From positions 74,585,001 through 74,649,000 of the forward strand of contig NC_088913.1 of the NCBI RefSeq assembly GCF_963576675.1: a DNA stretch of 64,000 bases, read 5' to 3'. Numbering within the stretch: the first letter of the stretch is position 1; every line of letters starts with the position of its first letter. Both the position numbers and the translations under genes were made by a program. A model generated the notes under the pieces. That model was not told where the DNA came from. It was given only the letters and a program-made list of their open reading frames with translations, and did not search any database. Below, piece by piece: positions 44,001-53,885 of this stretch. The stretch is from Euphorbia lathyris. Lineage: Eukaryota; Streptophyta; Magnoliopsida; Malpighiales; Euphorbiaceae.

Positions 44001-46661
44001 GATGCCCTTTGGATTGAAAAACGCGGGAGCAACATACCAGAGGATGATGAACAAGATATTTTCAGACAAATCCGGCGAGAACTTCTCGATCTATGTTGAT
44101 GACATGATCATCAAAAGCAAGAAAATGGAAGACCACCCGCGGGATATCAAAGAAATCCTAGAAGTGTTGATCAAATATGGCCTCAAATTGAACCCAGAGA
44201 AATGCACATTCGGAGCAAGAGTGGGAAAGTTCCTGGGTTTCATTGTTAGCGGCAAAGGGGTTGAGGCGAATCCTGAGAAGGTTAAAGCAGTAATGGAGAT
44301 GAAGACGCCAAGGAACATAAGGGAAGTACAGAGACTGAACGGGCGGTTGGTGGCATTAGGGCGATTCATATCATGCTCAGCTAGGCGATGTCTACCTTTC
44401 TACAATGCCATCAAAAAATCCAAGTCCTTTGAATGGACGCCGGATTGTCAAGAAGCATTTGAGGGGATAAAGCGATTACTATGTTATCCGCCCTTAATGA
44501 GCAGGCCGGAAGACGGAGAAGATTTGTTTCTTTATGTATCCGTCACCAGCATGGCGATATGCACTGTGATGGTGCGAGAAGAAGAAGGGCAACAATATCC
44601 AGTGTACTACGTGAGCAAAGTCCTGAAGGATGCAGAACTCCGGTATTCGAAGTTGGACAAAATGGCCCTCGTAGTGATAACCACGGCGGCTAGATTGAAA
44701 CCATACTTTCAGGCGCATACTATCATTGTGAGAACTGGCATCCCAGTGCGAAAGGTACTGCAGAAACCTGACGCATCCGGCCGGTTGATGGAATGGTCAA
44801 TTCGCCTGGGCGAATTCGATATCCGCTATGAAGGAAGACCAGCACTAAAGAGCCAAGTGCTCGCCGACTTCGTGAACGAATTCACCTGGGATGATGATGA
44901 ATGTCCAAAGGCACAAAAAGAAGAGTGGAGCATGTACACAGATGGGGCCTTATCTGCAGACGGAGCTGGGCTAGGAATCGTCATCAAAGGTCCGGAGGTT
45001 ATCCGCCTGTGCTACGCAGCAAAATTAACTTTCAAAACTACCAATAATGCCGCAGAGTATGAAGCAATGATATGCGGATTGAAGTTGCTCAATGAACTCA
45101 CCCCAGAAAGAGTGGTAATCTACAGCGATTCCAAACTCATGATAAACCAGATCACAAAAAATTATCTGGTGAAACAGGAGGAGCTCGTAAAATACCATCA
45201 GGTAGTCGACCGATTGACACAAGAGTTAACGCACAAGGGAGTCGTTTGGGAGATGGTGCATGTTCCACGAGGCCAAAATGCAAAAGCTGACGAATTGGCA
45301 AAGGCAGCGGCAAGTAGAGAACCATGGAGTCAAAAAGCATGCAACTTGGAAATAAAATCGGCACCAGCATTCGAGGTTGATCAGATTATGATCATCGAGG
45401 AACTGGAAGACGATGAAGATTGGCGGATGCCAATCCGTCAATATCTGGAGCAGGGAGATTTGCCGGTTGATAAGAGCTTAGCCAGAAAAATAATTGGGCA
45501 GTCGGCACGATACTCAATGCGGGATGGAACTTTGTATCGGAAATCGTACACATGTCCATGGTTGAAATGCGTTAGTCACAATGAAGGGGACTATGTGCTG
45601 CGAGAACTACACGAAGGAATTTGTGGCGCGCACGAAGCTTCGACGGCATTGGCAAGAAAGGTCAAACTGCTGGGATACTACTGGCCCAAGGTGGTGGAAG
45701 ATTCCCAGAAGATGGTTGCGGAATGTCACAACTGTCAAATCCATGCGAATGAAAAGCATGTTCCCGGAGCTGAACAAATCACTATAATGACGGCGTGGCC
45801 ATTCGCAACATGGGGAATTGATATAGTGGGCCCATTCCCAGAAACAACAAAGAAAAGGAAGTATTTGATAGTCGCAGTAGACCACTTCAGCAAATGGGTA
45901 GAAGCGGAGGCAGTAACCGCACAAACACCTGAGCGAATGATCGAGTTCTTACGAGAGAACATTATCATGCGATTTGGGATCCCGCAGAAGCTTATAACCG
46001 ACAATGGCACCCAGTTCAACTGTGCCAAGTTCAAAACATACTGCGAAAGCATGGGAATCAAGATCATTTTTCTTCTGTAAACCATCCCCAATCAAATGGT
46101 ATGACAGAAGTTACCAACAGGGCCATGGTTCAAGGCATCAAGAAGCGGCTAGGTGACAAAAAAACAGGTTGGGCGGATGAGATACCCCATATGTTGTGGG
46201 CATACAGAACCTCTGTAAAGGCAGCAACAGGCGAAACACCTTTCTCGCTAGTTTATGGAGCCGAAGCAGTCCTACCTGTTGAAATGAAGTCGCCCACAGA
46301 TCGGACAATTTATTATTGCGACACACAAAATCCTATCAACATCAAAGATGCTTTGGATTCTGTGGAGGAACGAAGAGAGAAAGCTTACATGCGAATGGCA
46401 ATGTACCGCAATAGAATCAAGAAATACCATGACAGAAGAATGCGAAAAGTAATAATCAACGAAAACGACTTGGTCTTGAAAAAAGCGGATAAAATACAAT
46501 CCAGAGATGGCAAAGGCAAACTGGGCGTCAACTGGATCGGACCATACAAAGTATCCAAGAAGCTGGGACCAGCCACTTTTGAAATAGAAGAAATGAGCGG
46601 AAAGAAGCTCCCGCGCACCTGGAATCTAGAGAATCTACGCCTATATAGAAAGGCCGAGTAG
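41047..46661 (+). pseudogene. gypsy gag-pol polyprotein (one stop, one frameshift)
   Basis: A single long frame from ATG 41047, interrupted by a TAG at 41845-41847 and by a one-base loss in a T-run at 46067-46071, after which the frame continues at 46101-46661. Gag: Pro/Gln-rich start, capsid region about 41900-42420, variant knuckle CRFHRLNGHDTDDC (about 42645-42690). Protease: LIDTGSSCNII (about 43010-43040). RT: about 43700-44250, FSIYVDDMIIKS intact. First RNase H about 44460-44870. Second, archaeal-type RNase H 44925-45320 (MYTDGALSADGAG, NNAAEYEAM, YSDSKLMINQI, NAKADELAKA). Integrase: HHCC finger 45600-45750 (CHNCQIH), WGIDIVGPF, ITDNGTQFN, then SNGMTEVTNRAM past the frameshift. Only two lesions separate it from an open frame. 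Confidence 0.95.
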
Positions 46662-47375
46662 TTCGAGGAAATGACGAGTACTCTTTTTCCTTTTATGAGT
46701 TTTTCCCACTGGGTTTTCTGATAAAAGGTTTTAATGAGGCTTCGATCCCGCACAATTGGTGTACATATGTAATAAACTTTTTCTCGTCATCAATAAAAGT
46801 TATTACATTCATTCAGTATGTTACAACAAAACGCGGATTCCTTACAAAAAACACATAAATGTGTTGCCTCTTAAAGAAAGGCGGATGCATGATTACGCAT
46901 CACTCGCAAAAAACCTTAGGGTTAAAATCAATAACACATAAATGTGTTGCCTCTTAAAGAAAGGCGGATGCATGATTACGCATCACTCGCAAAAAACCTT
47001 AGGGTTAAAATAAAAAAACCTTAGGGGTAAAATCAAAAACACATAAACGTGTTGCCTGTTAAAGAAAGACGGATGCATGATTACGCATCACTCGCAAAAC
47101 CTTATGATCAAAACTTGATTATTTTCGAAAGAAGAATTATAAGTTAAGGCATAAAATTAAGCGGATAAACGAGTACTCAAAATTGCAAAAAGGGTCTGGC
47201 CACCCTAGCTATGAAGAAACACAAATATGGAGTCGGCAAAAAGACAAAGGGTACATATAAAGGGCAAAAAAGTGACAATCACACACATATGAAAACCAAC
47301 AACCGAAAGAAAATATATATATCAGAGCGGTTTGTTACATGGTTTTTACATACAAAAGTCCAAATATAAGTTAAG
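46662..47375. other. gypsy spacer between pol and antisense ORF, with direct repeats
   Basis: Non-coding. Three direct repeats of an about 80-base unit start at 46850, 46933 and 47039; each contains AACACATAAATGTGTTGCCT (third copy AAACGTG), GGATGCATGATTACGCATCA and CTCGCAAAA. The third copy is shorter. Confidence 0.8.
46850..47099. repeat. Three-copy direct repeat in the gypsy element
   Basis: Units at 46850-46930, 46933-47011 and 47039-47099. Each holds the small palindromes ACACATAAATGTGT and TGCATGATTACGCA. Confidence 0.85.
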
Positions 47376-49704
47376 CTACGCTACAGCTTCCTCTCCTTCG
47401 CCCCTAATGCCCTCCTGGACTGCGGCAACTCCCTCATCTCCTCCGGTAGGAGGATCTACTTCAAGCGAATCCTCGACCCTTGAATCGGTAACCGCTTCAG
47501 TAACCTCTTCGGTGAGAGGTACCTCTTGCACAGGTTGAGAAACGGCTTGGGGTGCCTCTCCTTCCGCGGGCTGAATAGGGATCTCGCAGCTAATCGGAGG
47601 ATCCTGAAGACTCTTCCAATCTAAGAAGAGTACCTCATCCATATCAGCATCCTCGGCTTCCAACTTATCCCACTCCCCAGTTAAATCCTTTTCAGGGATG
47701 GGAACTTTGGGGCGGTTAAGTACTAGACCCTGATGCCCGTGCTCATAAGCCGCATGAATCCGCTCCCCATACCAGTAGATGCGGGCGCCATCTTCAGCCA
47801 AAATCTCCTCAACCCTCTTCTTTTGGGCCTCCTTGAAAGCAGCTAGGTCGTCGAGGGCTTTTTGCAGTTCATCGGACTTGGCCTGAAGGGATTTAAGGGC
47901 CTCCTCCTTCTCGCCCACGGCCTTCTGACAGGTGCCCTCTAGGACCTTCACCTTCCCTTGGACATTATCATAAAGCGACTTCTGAGTCGCCAATTCCGTG
48001 CCAAGACTTTCCAACTCCTGGGCTCGCTCTGCATCCCTTCGGAGAATGCCCTCAGCGAAATTGATAATCTGCATATAACACGTCTCACAAATAAAAATGG
48101 GCGAATAGAAATATGCGGTTACAATGAACACAAGATATTTGAAAGCGAAAGGACAAAGCAATAATATACCTCTACAGAACGCTTCTCGATCCCTTCCACA
48201 GCAGTAGGGAGCGATACTTGCTCGCGCACACGGGAGGCAGAGGGAAGTCGCCCGAGGACATTGCATATGGAAGATACAATATCCTTGCAAGAGAAGTTCA
48301 CGGCCAGGCCGAAAGTCCTAGTCCACCATCCGCTAATATCGGGGATTGGCTGCAAGAGCATAAAGAAAAATATCAAGGAGTGGCAGATAGCTCATGAGGA
48401 AAAAGTAGCAATACGAGAAGGAGTAGATCAAGATACCTCGTGAATGGGGGTACTGCTCTTTCCTTTAGACGAGGCGGATACAGGTGCGCCGCCAACAGTA
48501 AGGGACACAGAAGTGTTCTTCTTTTTAGAACGAGAAGACTCTGTATCCGCACTTATCTTCCGCTTCCTAGTTAAAGGAAGATCCTCGGAGGCAGAAGCAG
48601 GACCTTGTGAAGCGGAAGCCCTAACCGGGGAAGCCGCCCCAATAGAAAGAATCGTCCCTCCAGAAGGATCCGCCCCTACAACGGAAGCGGTTTCCGTCAT
48701 CCGCTTCTTTCTTCTCGCCAGGGCTTTGGCCTCTCGATCTGCAGCGATTTGAGATAAAGGATCACCCCTGCAAAGGGTTAAAAGAAACCATCAACTTGGA
48801 AATAAAAAGTACCTTGCACAAAAACGCGATAAGGAATATAGACAACGCGATCCCCCTCGCGGTATGCAATCGCTACTCGGCTCCTTAGCATATGAAAGGC
48901 CTGATCGTATGTCCATACAAAAGGTGGAGTGCTCTTCAGGAGATTGATAACGGCGGATTCTTCCTGGCTGGGATACTCGAAGTTCAAACTCTTTACGTTG
49001 GGTCGGCTCCAGCAATGAAGGAAGTTCAGGTTTTCCTCATTAAACTTGATAAAAAAGTAAGATCGATCCCACTCGCGGATCTTGTTCAGCTTCTCGTCAA
49101 AACCATAGTATCCGCTCTGGCGGATGAAAGTGAAATACCCCGCCGAGCTTTTGAAATGGTGGAGCTTGGAGAAGATCTTGAGCGAAAAGGGAACCTCCAA
49201 ACAATCCGCCAAAAATTTGTCCAAAGTCAAATCGGCCCAGCCGTTAGGATGCAGTTGCCCGGGCGCGATTCCATAACCGCCTAAGACGGAAGCAATCTCA
49301 TCCGCCAGCGGATAAGTGAAGCCGCAGATAATCTGGGCCACGAAAATAGTGAAGTACCCCTTTGGGTAATCGCCCGGCCCCCTATCCTCTCCAGGAATGA
49401 TCGTCTCGAGACCTCGGAGCCAGGGATAATGCTCCCGCAAATCATCGATTGTCTCTTGACAAACCAGACTTCCCGACCTGTCCTTCTTGGGTAACAAACG
49501 AGGGGTTGGGACAGGTGGCGGAATCAACTTTTTGGGGTCAAAACCTAAACCCTCGTCGGTTGTATTCGCCAGATGAAGGAAGTCGGCGGGATGAGAATTA
49601 CACCCAGGAGAGCTGGTTGAAGCTTCCTCAACCATCTCTTCGACCTCGTTAGAGACCTCGCGGACATAATCGTCGTCAAACGGCGCGAAGTCGAGGTCTG
49701 ACAT
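47376..49704 (-). CDS. Spliced antisense ORF of the gypsy element
   Basis: Four exons on the strand opposite to gag-pol: 49704-48813, 48767-48437, 48349-48170 and 48068-47376, with GT-AG borders. Exons 2, 3 and 4 join in phase 0 (GAG/GTATCT, TTGCAG/CCA, GAG/GTATAT, ATGCAG/ATT), which strongly supports real introns. Joining exon 1 to exon 2 at the visible sites leaves the frame off by one, so this copy may carry an indel or use another border. Exon 1 has an acidic start (MSDLDFAPFDDDYV) and a segment (CGFTYPLADEIASVLGGYG, IAPGQLHPNGWADLT) resembling the 'putative gypsy type transposon' family. Exon 2 is Ser/Lys-rich and basic (LTRKRKISADTESSRSKKK, possible nuclear signal). Exon 4 begins with a long coiled coil and ends acidic and Pro-rich. 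Tat elements with antisense extra ORFs are known; the function is unknown. Confidence 0.75.
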
Positions 49705-49970
49705 GATCGATAAAAGGAAAACAGAAGCAAAAAGCCGAACAAGGAGCAAATGTGAAAAGAAAAACTTACATGAAAAAGACAACACAGTGAAGTGACGGGA
49801 TTAAGAGGTCAACGCCGGAAAAGAAGTAACGGAATTAAAAGGTCGACGCCGGAGAAAACGAAAGAGGGGAAATGCACAAATTCAAAAACTTTGAAATAAT
49901 CGGACAAAGACGAAGCGTCCCCTATAAAAAGACCCTAAAAGGGCTCTTGCTAGACCAAGGGGGAGGCATG
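49705..49970. other. Region between antisense ORF start and 3' LTR, with polypurine tract
   Basis: The frame of exon 1 extends upstream to an ATG at 49785, giving a hydrophobic Phe/Leu-rich N-terminus, but the ATG at 49704 fits the acidic start better. AAGGGGGAGGCATG at 49957-49970 is the polypurine tract for plus-strand synthesis. The promoter of the antisense ORF must lie here or in the LTR; TTTTTATAG on the minus strand at about 49922-49930 is a weak candidate. Confidence 0.6.
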
Positions 49971-50436
49971 TGATAACCCGCGAAGCCCAAAACGGGTTAT
50001 ACTCATTTCGCAAGCCCAGCCCATATTAAAGCCCCATGGGCTAAGATTGGACGGGACTCGAATGAAGGAAGCGGGCGCAGCGAGTAAACCGCCCCTAATT
50101 CCTAAACGGAGCGACAAGACTCCCACTCAGAACCACGTTCGTTGCCATGAAAACCACGAAAGGGACATGGCCTAAAAAGGGGGAACCGCCCTTAGAACGT
50201 GGCCCACTAAGGAGTAACCGCCCTCGGCGGTTACCCAAAAATACCTATAAAAGGCCTTAAGAATAAGAGAGGAGGTACGTTCACATTTTTTTCCCACAGA
50301 GCTATTGCTAAATTATAGACTCATCCTTACAAAAACTGACTTTATCGTCGGAGAGTTTTCCCGGAGATCCTGTCTCCGGTTTTGTTTTGCAGGTAACTTC
50401 GGTAAAGAACATCAAAGCGGATCCAGCAAGTTATCA
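49971..50436 (+). repeat. 3' LTR of the gypsy element
   Basis: Same length as the 5' LTR. Of six differences, five are C/T or G/A transitions. TATA box at 50246-50253. Confidence 0.93.
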
Positions 50437-50617
50437 ATCTTAGAAAAAAAAAAAAAAGAAGAAGATAGAATTGATCAGAAATCATAAAGCATATGAATGT
50501 TACAAAAGAAAAAAAAAAAAACAGAAACACACATCCTACTTTATTGTTCTGCTAGCCTTCTTCTAAAACCAAAACTCACAGAAAAAACACACAAATGGCA
50601 TGGTAAGTGGGGGATAA

Positions 50618-50911
50618 CTAGCATTTAGGTTTGTAAGCAGGGCAACATTTAGTGTTCTGACCTTGTTTACAGTCATAAACCTTTTGATCTCGGTTGTTGG
50701 CTCTGTTTCCTTGGGAACCTGAATTGGCATCCAGCATTCGCACAAATGGAGAATCTATGACAACTTCCAGATCCCAATCATCAGATTCAGAGATGAACTC
50801 TAACTCCATTGTAGTTGAATTTGAGTGCAGGATCATAGCTGCTCTACAATTATACTTCATTTTCAAACATATCAACAGAAGAAAGAATGCCAGGATATTA
50901 TTTCTCTTCAT
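50618..50911 (-). CDS. Small secreted cysteine-rich peptide precursor (97 aa)
   Basis: The ORF has a basic start and hydrophobic core (MKRNNILAFFLLLICLKM), a likely signal peptide of about 24 residues. An acidic propeptide-like region follows (MELEFISESDDWDLEVVID, then SPFVRMLDANSG), then a C-terminal domain ending CKQGQNTKCCPAYKPKC with four cysteines (C-X7-CC-X6-C) and a stop directly after the last Cys. This layout is typical of plant apoplastic signalling or defence peptides. It recalls RALF-like precursors in plan, but I see no YISY motif and do not assign it. A TATA box lies at 51014-51022, about 105 bases upstream, and the leader holds a hexamer repeat. The gene ends only about 160 bases from the LINE/gypsy nest. 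It is one of the two ordinary genes here. Confidence 0.65.
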   Translation of the reverse strand: MKRNNILAFFLLLICLKMKYNCRAAMILHSNSTTMELEFISESDDWDLEVVIDSPFVRMLDANSGSQGNRANNRDQKVYDCKQGQNTKCCPAYKPKC

Positions 50912-50920
50912 TTCTCTTTC

Positions 50921-50957
50921 TTTTTCTTTTTCTTTTTCTTTTTCTTTTTCTTTTTTT
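50921..50957. repeat. (TTTTTC)n repeat in the leader of the peptide gene
   Basis: About six hexamers; GA-rich on the transcribed-sense strand, 10-45 bases upstream of the ATG. Confidence 0.85.
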
Positions 50958-51013
50958 GGAAATTTTGTGTTATCAATTCCTCAATCAACACCTTTGTACC
51001 AGACTAGCTCTAC

Positions 51014-51022
51014 TTTTATATA
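51014..51022 (-). promoter_or_regulatory. TATA box of the secreted-peptide gene
   Basis: TATATAAAA on the minus strand, 103 bases upstream of the ATG at 50911. It predicts a leader of about 75 bases. Confidence 0.7.
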
Positions 51023-51372
51023 TGGTATGGGATGGGATCCAACTAGGAAATGTCGGTGGTCATGACCAAGTTATTATTCCCCTTGTATAACCAAAAAGAT
51101 CAAAGGGGTTTTTTATTATTATTATTAATTCCTTATCTAATAAGTATGTGTCAATGTATGCCTGAGCTAGTGGATTATTTTTGGGGCTTAATATATTCGT
51201 GTGTCCTGAAATTTAATATAACTGTCACGTTAGTCAGGATTAATTATAGTAATCTGATAGCAATCTGGCCAACACTTACGTGTTTTAGGGGTATTTGAGT
51301 GTTTCTTTTCGTGCTCCTGTTTGTCTTTTCAGTTCGAAAGGTGCATGTGATCAAGACTGTCGAAATGGATAG
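51023..51372. other. Upstream region of the peptide gene
   Basis: No further gene seen. It contains a (TTA)n run near 51112-51127. Confidence 0.35.
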
Positions 51373-51597
51373 TTTTAGGTGTTTGGTTAGTGACATTACT
51401 GTTTGCTTTTTACACTTGAAAAGTAGTATTGAGTGTTTGGTTAATGACCTCCAGTTTGCTTTTTACACCTGAAAAGCAGCATTTTACAACAGCAGAGAAT
51501 CTATGTTTTTTTGGAAAACCAGTTTTTTCCAACAGCAAACCGTAACCGTAAACAGCAAGAAGCAACAACAAACAGTAGGTAAAACAAACGGGCCTTA
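51373..51597. mobile_element. Possible MITE with GTTTGGTT / AAACGGGCC ends
   Basis: The ends AGGTGTTTGGTTAGTGAC and GTAAAACAAACGGGCCTT are loosely inverted. The interior has a direct duplication of CAGTTTGCTTTTTACACCTGA and CTGTTTGCTTTTTACACTTGA. No target duplication found. Confidence 0.35.
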
Positions 51598-52202
51598 ATA
51601 TTATATTCTTAATTCTCACAAAAATTCAGTTGAATTTGAAAAACTAATTCATTATACCATTAAATTTTTGATATTTCAGATTTGATTTTTAAATTTTTGT
51701 TATCATGATATAACTATTTTAATTAATTATTTATTTATGTGCCTAGAAATGTTTTATACTATTAAATTCATTTTGGTTTGATTTCCGATTGTTTTGTTGG
51801 CAATTCGAGTCAAAACGGAACTGCTGCAGATTTGATAATTTTATACATTTTGAACCTAACTTTTTCATACAAACTCTAATCGCAATGATTTAAGTTTCAA
51901 TATAAAATTAAGACATAGATTTATAAATGTTATCTCTTATATGTTTTCCAAATCAAACTTAAAGAGTTCGAAATTGAGTCACTTAACTGAAACTTTAATT
52001 TTCATTTTCGTCATTTTCTCCGTTTTTTGTACTTGTCCGGTCGACTTAAAAATTCTTTTGAAAATTTTAGAAAACTTAAGATAAATTATTAGACATCTTT
52101 TACGTTATTGTAGGCGTGTTTTCACATTAATAAGCATTTAGCTTGAGGAGGGCGAATAAGAGTTCGACCAACTTAATTAACTAGCCACATGAGAAGTAAA
52201 CG

Positions 52203-52237
<35 letters not shown>

Positions 52238-53885
52238 CAGTTGTTAGGGACAGAAAATTCAATCGTAATTTGGTTCCTAAACGCATTTAGTAATTGAAAT
52301 TCATGAGTTAATGACGAATTAGGTTCAGTCAGTAACTAGTTGGTTGCTAAGGGGTTAGGACAATTTTTTAGATTTAGACGCAGACTTCGCAACCAACATA
52401 CGTAGTCGTAAAACAATGTCGTTAAGTAAGCAACTCGATATTCGGTTGTAAACCCATAAAATGTGGTCGCCAACTCAAACCTAGCCTTATTGACGAAATT
52501 GATGTTATTTTGCGCAACGAATTTTCCGTCACACATATTTTTTATTTTGAAAGTAATTAATTTGCACAAAAATAGAATATTAAATTTGGAAAGAAGAGAG
52601 TTCCTTCAAATTGAAAAATAACTAAAACATAAATGTCTAATATAGTGGCTAAAATATTGAAAAATAGATGATTGACTATACGCACAAAAAATGTATAAAT
52701 GGTATACAAATAATAAAATGTCACACGATTGTCATACCGAGGCTTCTTTGATATTAGATATCAAGCCCAACATGAGACATTGTAATGTCATTCTCATTTG
52801 ATGCTCGGACATTTCATGTTCTCTTCGTGAACTGATAAGTCCGAATAAAAAAATACATAATTGCTTTATTTAGACAGGAGCCACACAATTCTCAATTTCA
52901 CACTAATCAAGAGGTCGATGATATCTGCTCTCCCGTGTGATAGTAGAAATCCCTACACTTCACTCATGGTTCTTCAGCATGATTCAGAATATACTTAACT
53001 AACTCATACTTGACACCTAGTTACAGATCCGTTAGACGATAATCAAATTATGTTGTGTCTCATCTAAGTCCAATTATGAATTTGGGCTTATGAGCATTAC
53101 ATAAGAACCACATATGACATTGTTACCATATGGTGTTCTAATAGAGGTCGTTTAGAACTTACTATTTCATAAGCGCATATATCACTGGTCTAATATTCAA
53201 TTTTTGTAACATGTGAAATGCCATCGGAACCAAGACACATACTAGTCTTTAATTTGTTATCATTCTCACGATAGCAACAAACTAGAAATATCTAGATTAG
53301 TATCTCACTGCCTCGTGGTTTCACTTGCACATCACTAATAAATAATACTCTATTATAATAATTTTGAATGAGTGAATCTCTAAAAATGAAAAATTCTCAT
53401 TTAAAGAAAATAATGCTTACATACATTGTTTTATATTTTGCTAGGTGTGGTCATCAAGTAAACTTGATGATTAAGGAAATAAAAGGACAAGACATGTGTC
53501 AACATAATAGCCTTATGATGGATTTAATTAAATGGAAGGTGGTGATTTGATGAAGCCTTGATCAAGTGAAGGTGGTCCATCATAAGGAGGTGTAACTCTT
53601 CTAGAATGTGCTATCCATGGGAAATTACCATGACGCCCTGTTATTATTGAAAGGACCAAATTGCCCTTAAGCAATTTGGCTTTTATTTACGGAAGATAGA
53701 GTTTTGGAAATCCAAACTCATTAATCTTCCTGACACAAACTCTTCACTCTCCTTTGGGTAAACCAAAGGTCTTCTTCTTCTCCCTTTTCTCATAGATCCG
53801 AAAAGCCTCCATCTCTCCCCATTGTTCTTGTAACTTCTTCTTGTACTGAAGCTTTTGCTTGATGAGTTTAATATCCTCCCTCAAA
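51598..53885. other. AT-rich intergenic DNA and possible 3' LTR of the second copia element
   Basis: (TA)n at 52204-52233. No gene is supported; ORFs at 52336-52569 and 53368-53550 have no family likeness. The part from about 53865 downward, just past the pol stop and a purine tract (GAGGGAGGA on the minus strand at about 53872-53880), should be the element's 3' LTR, but without a partner its limits cannot be set. A hairpin CAAATTGCCCTTAAGCAATTTG-like sequence lies at about 53666-53688. Confidence 0.4.
52204..52233. repeat. (TA)n microsatellite
   Basis: About 15 TA dinucleotides. Confidence 0.9.

Larger units (their letters stand above)
40532..50436 (+). mobile_element. Tat-type Ty3/gypsy retrotransposon, nearly complete
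   Basis: Two 466-base LTRs (40532-40997 and 49971-50436) begin TGATAACCCG and end AAGTTATCA. They differ at six positions by my count. The target duplication is ATCTT (40527-40531 and 50437-50441). Between them are gag, protease, RT, two RNase H domains, integrase and, on the opposite strand, a spliced ORF. RT before integrase plus a second RNase H identifies the Tat lineage. It is 9.9 kb long and recent, inserted in a LINE 3' UTR. Confidence 0.95.

Noticed and set aside
42186..46753. Minus-strand ORFs of 60-122 codons opposite gypsy gag-pol
   Set aside because: Shadows of the sense frame; unlike the 47376-49704 antisense ORF they have no splice logic or family likeness.
46850..47099. CRISPR-like array
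   Set aside because: Only three units, spacers of unequal size and partly repeat-derived, in a plant retroelement; these are ordinary retroelement direct repeats.
50618..50911. Calling the secreted peptide RALF
   Set aside because: The plan is similar, but the YISY motif and the usual cysteine spacing are missing.
52234..52570. CACTA-type subterminal repeats around GTTGCTAAG and TTGCGCAACGAATT
   Set aside because: Words are suggestive but no terminal CACTA sequence or target duplication was found.
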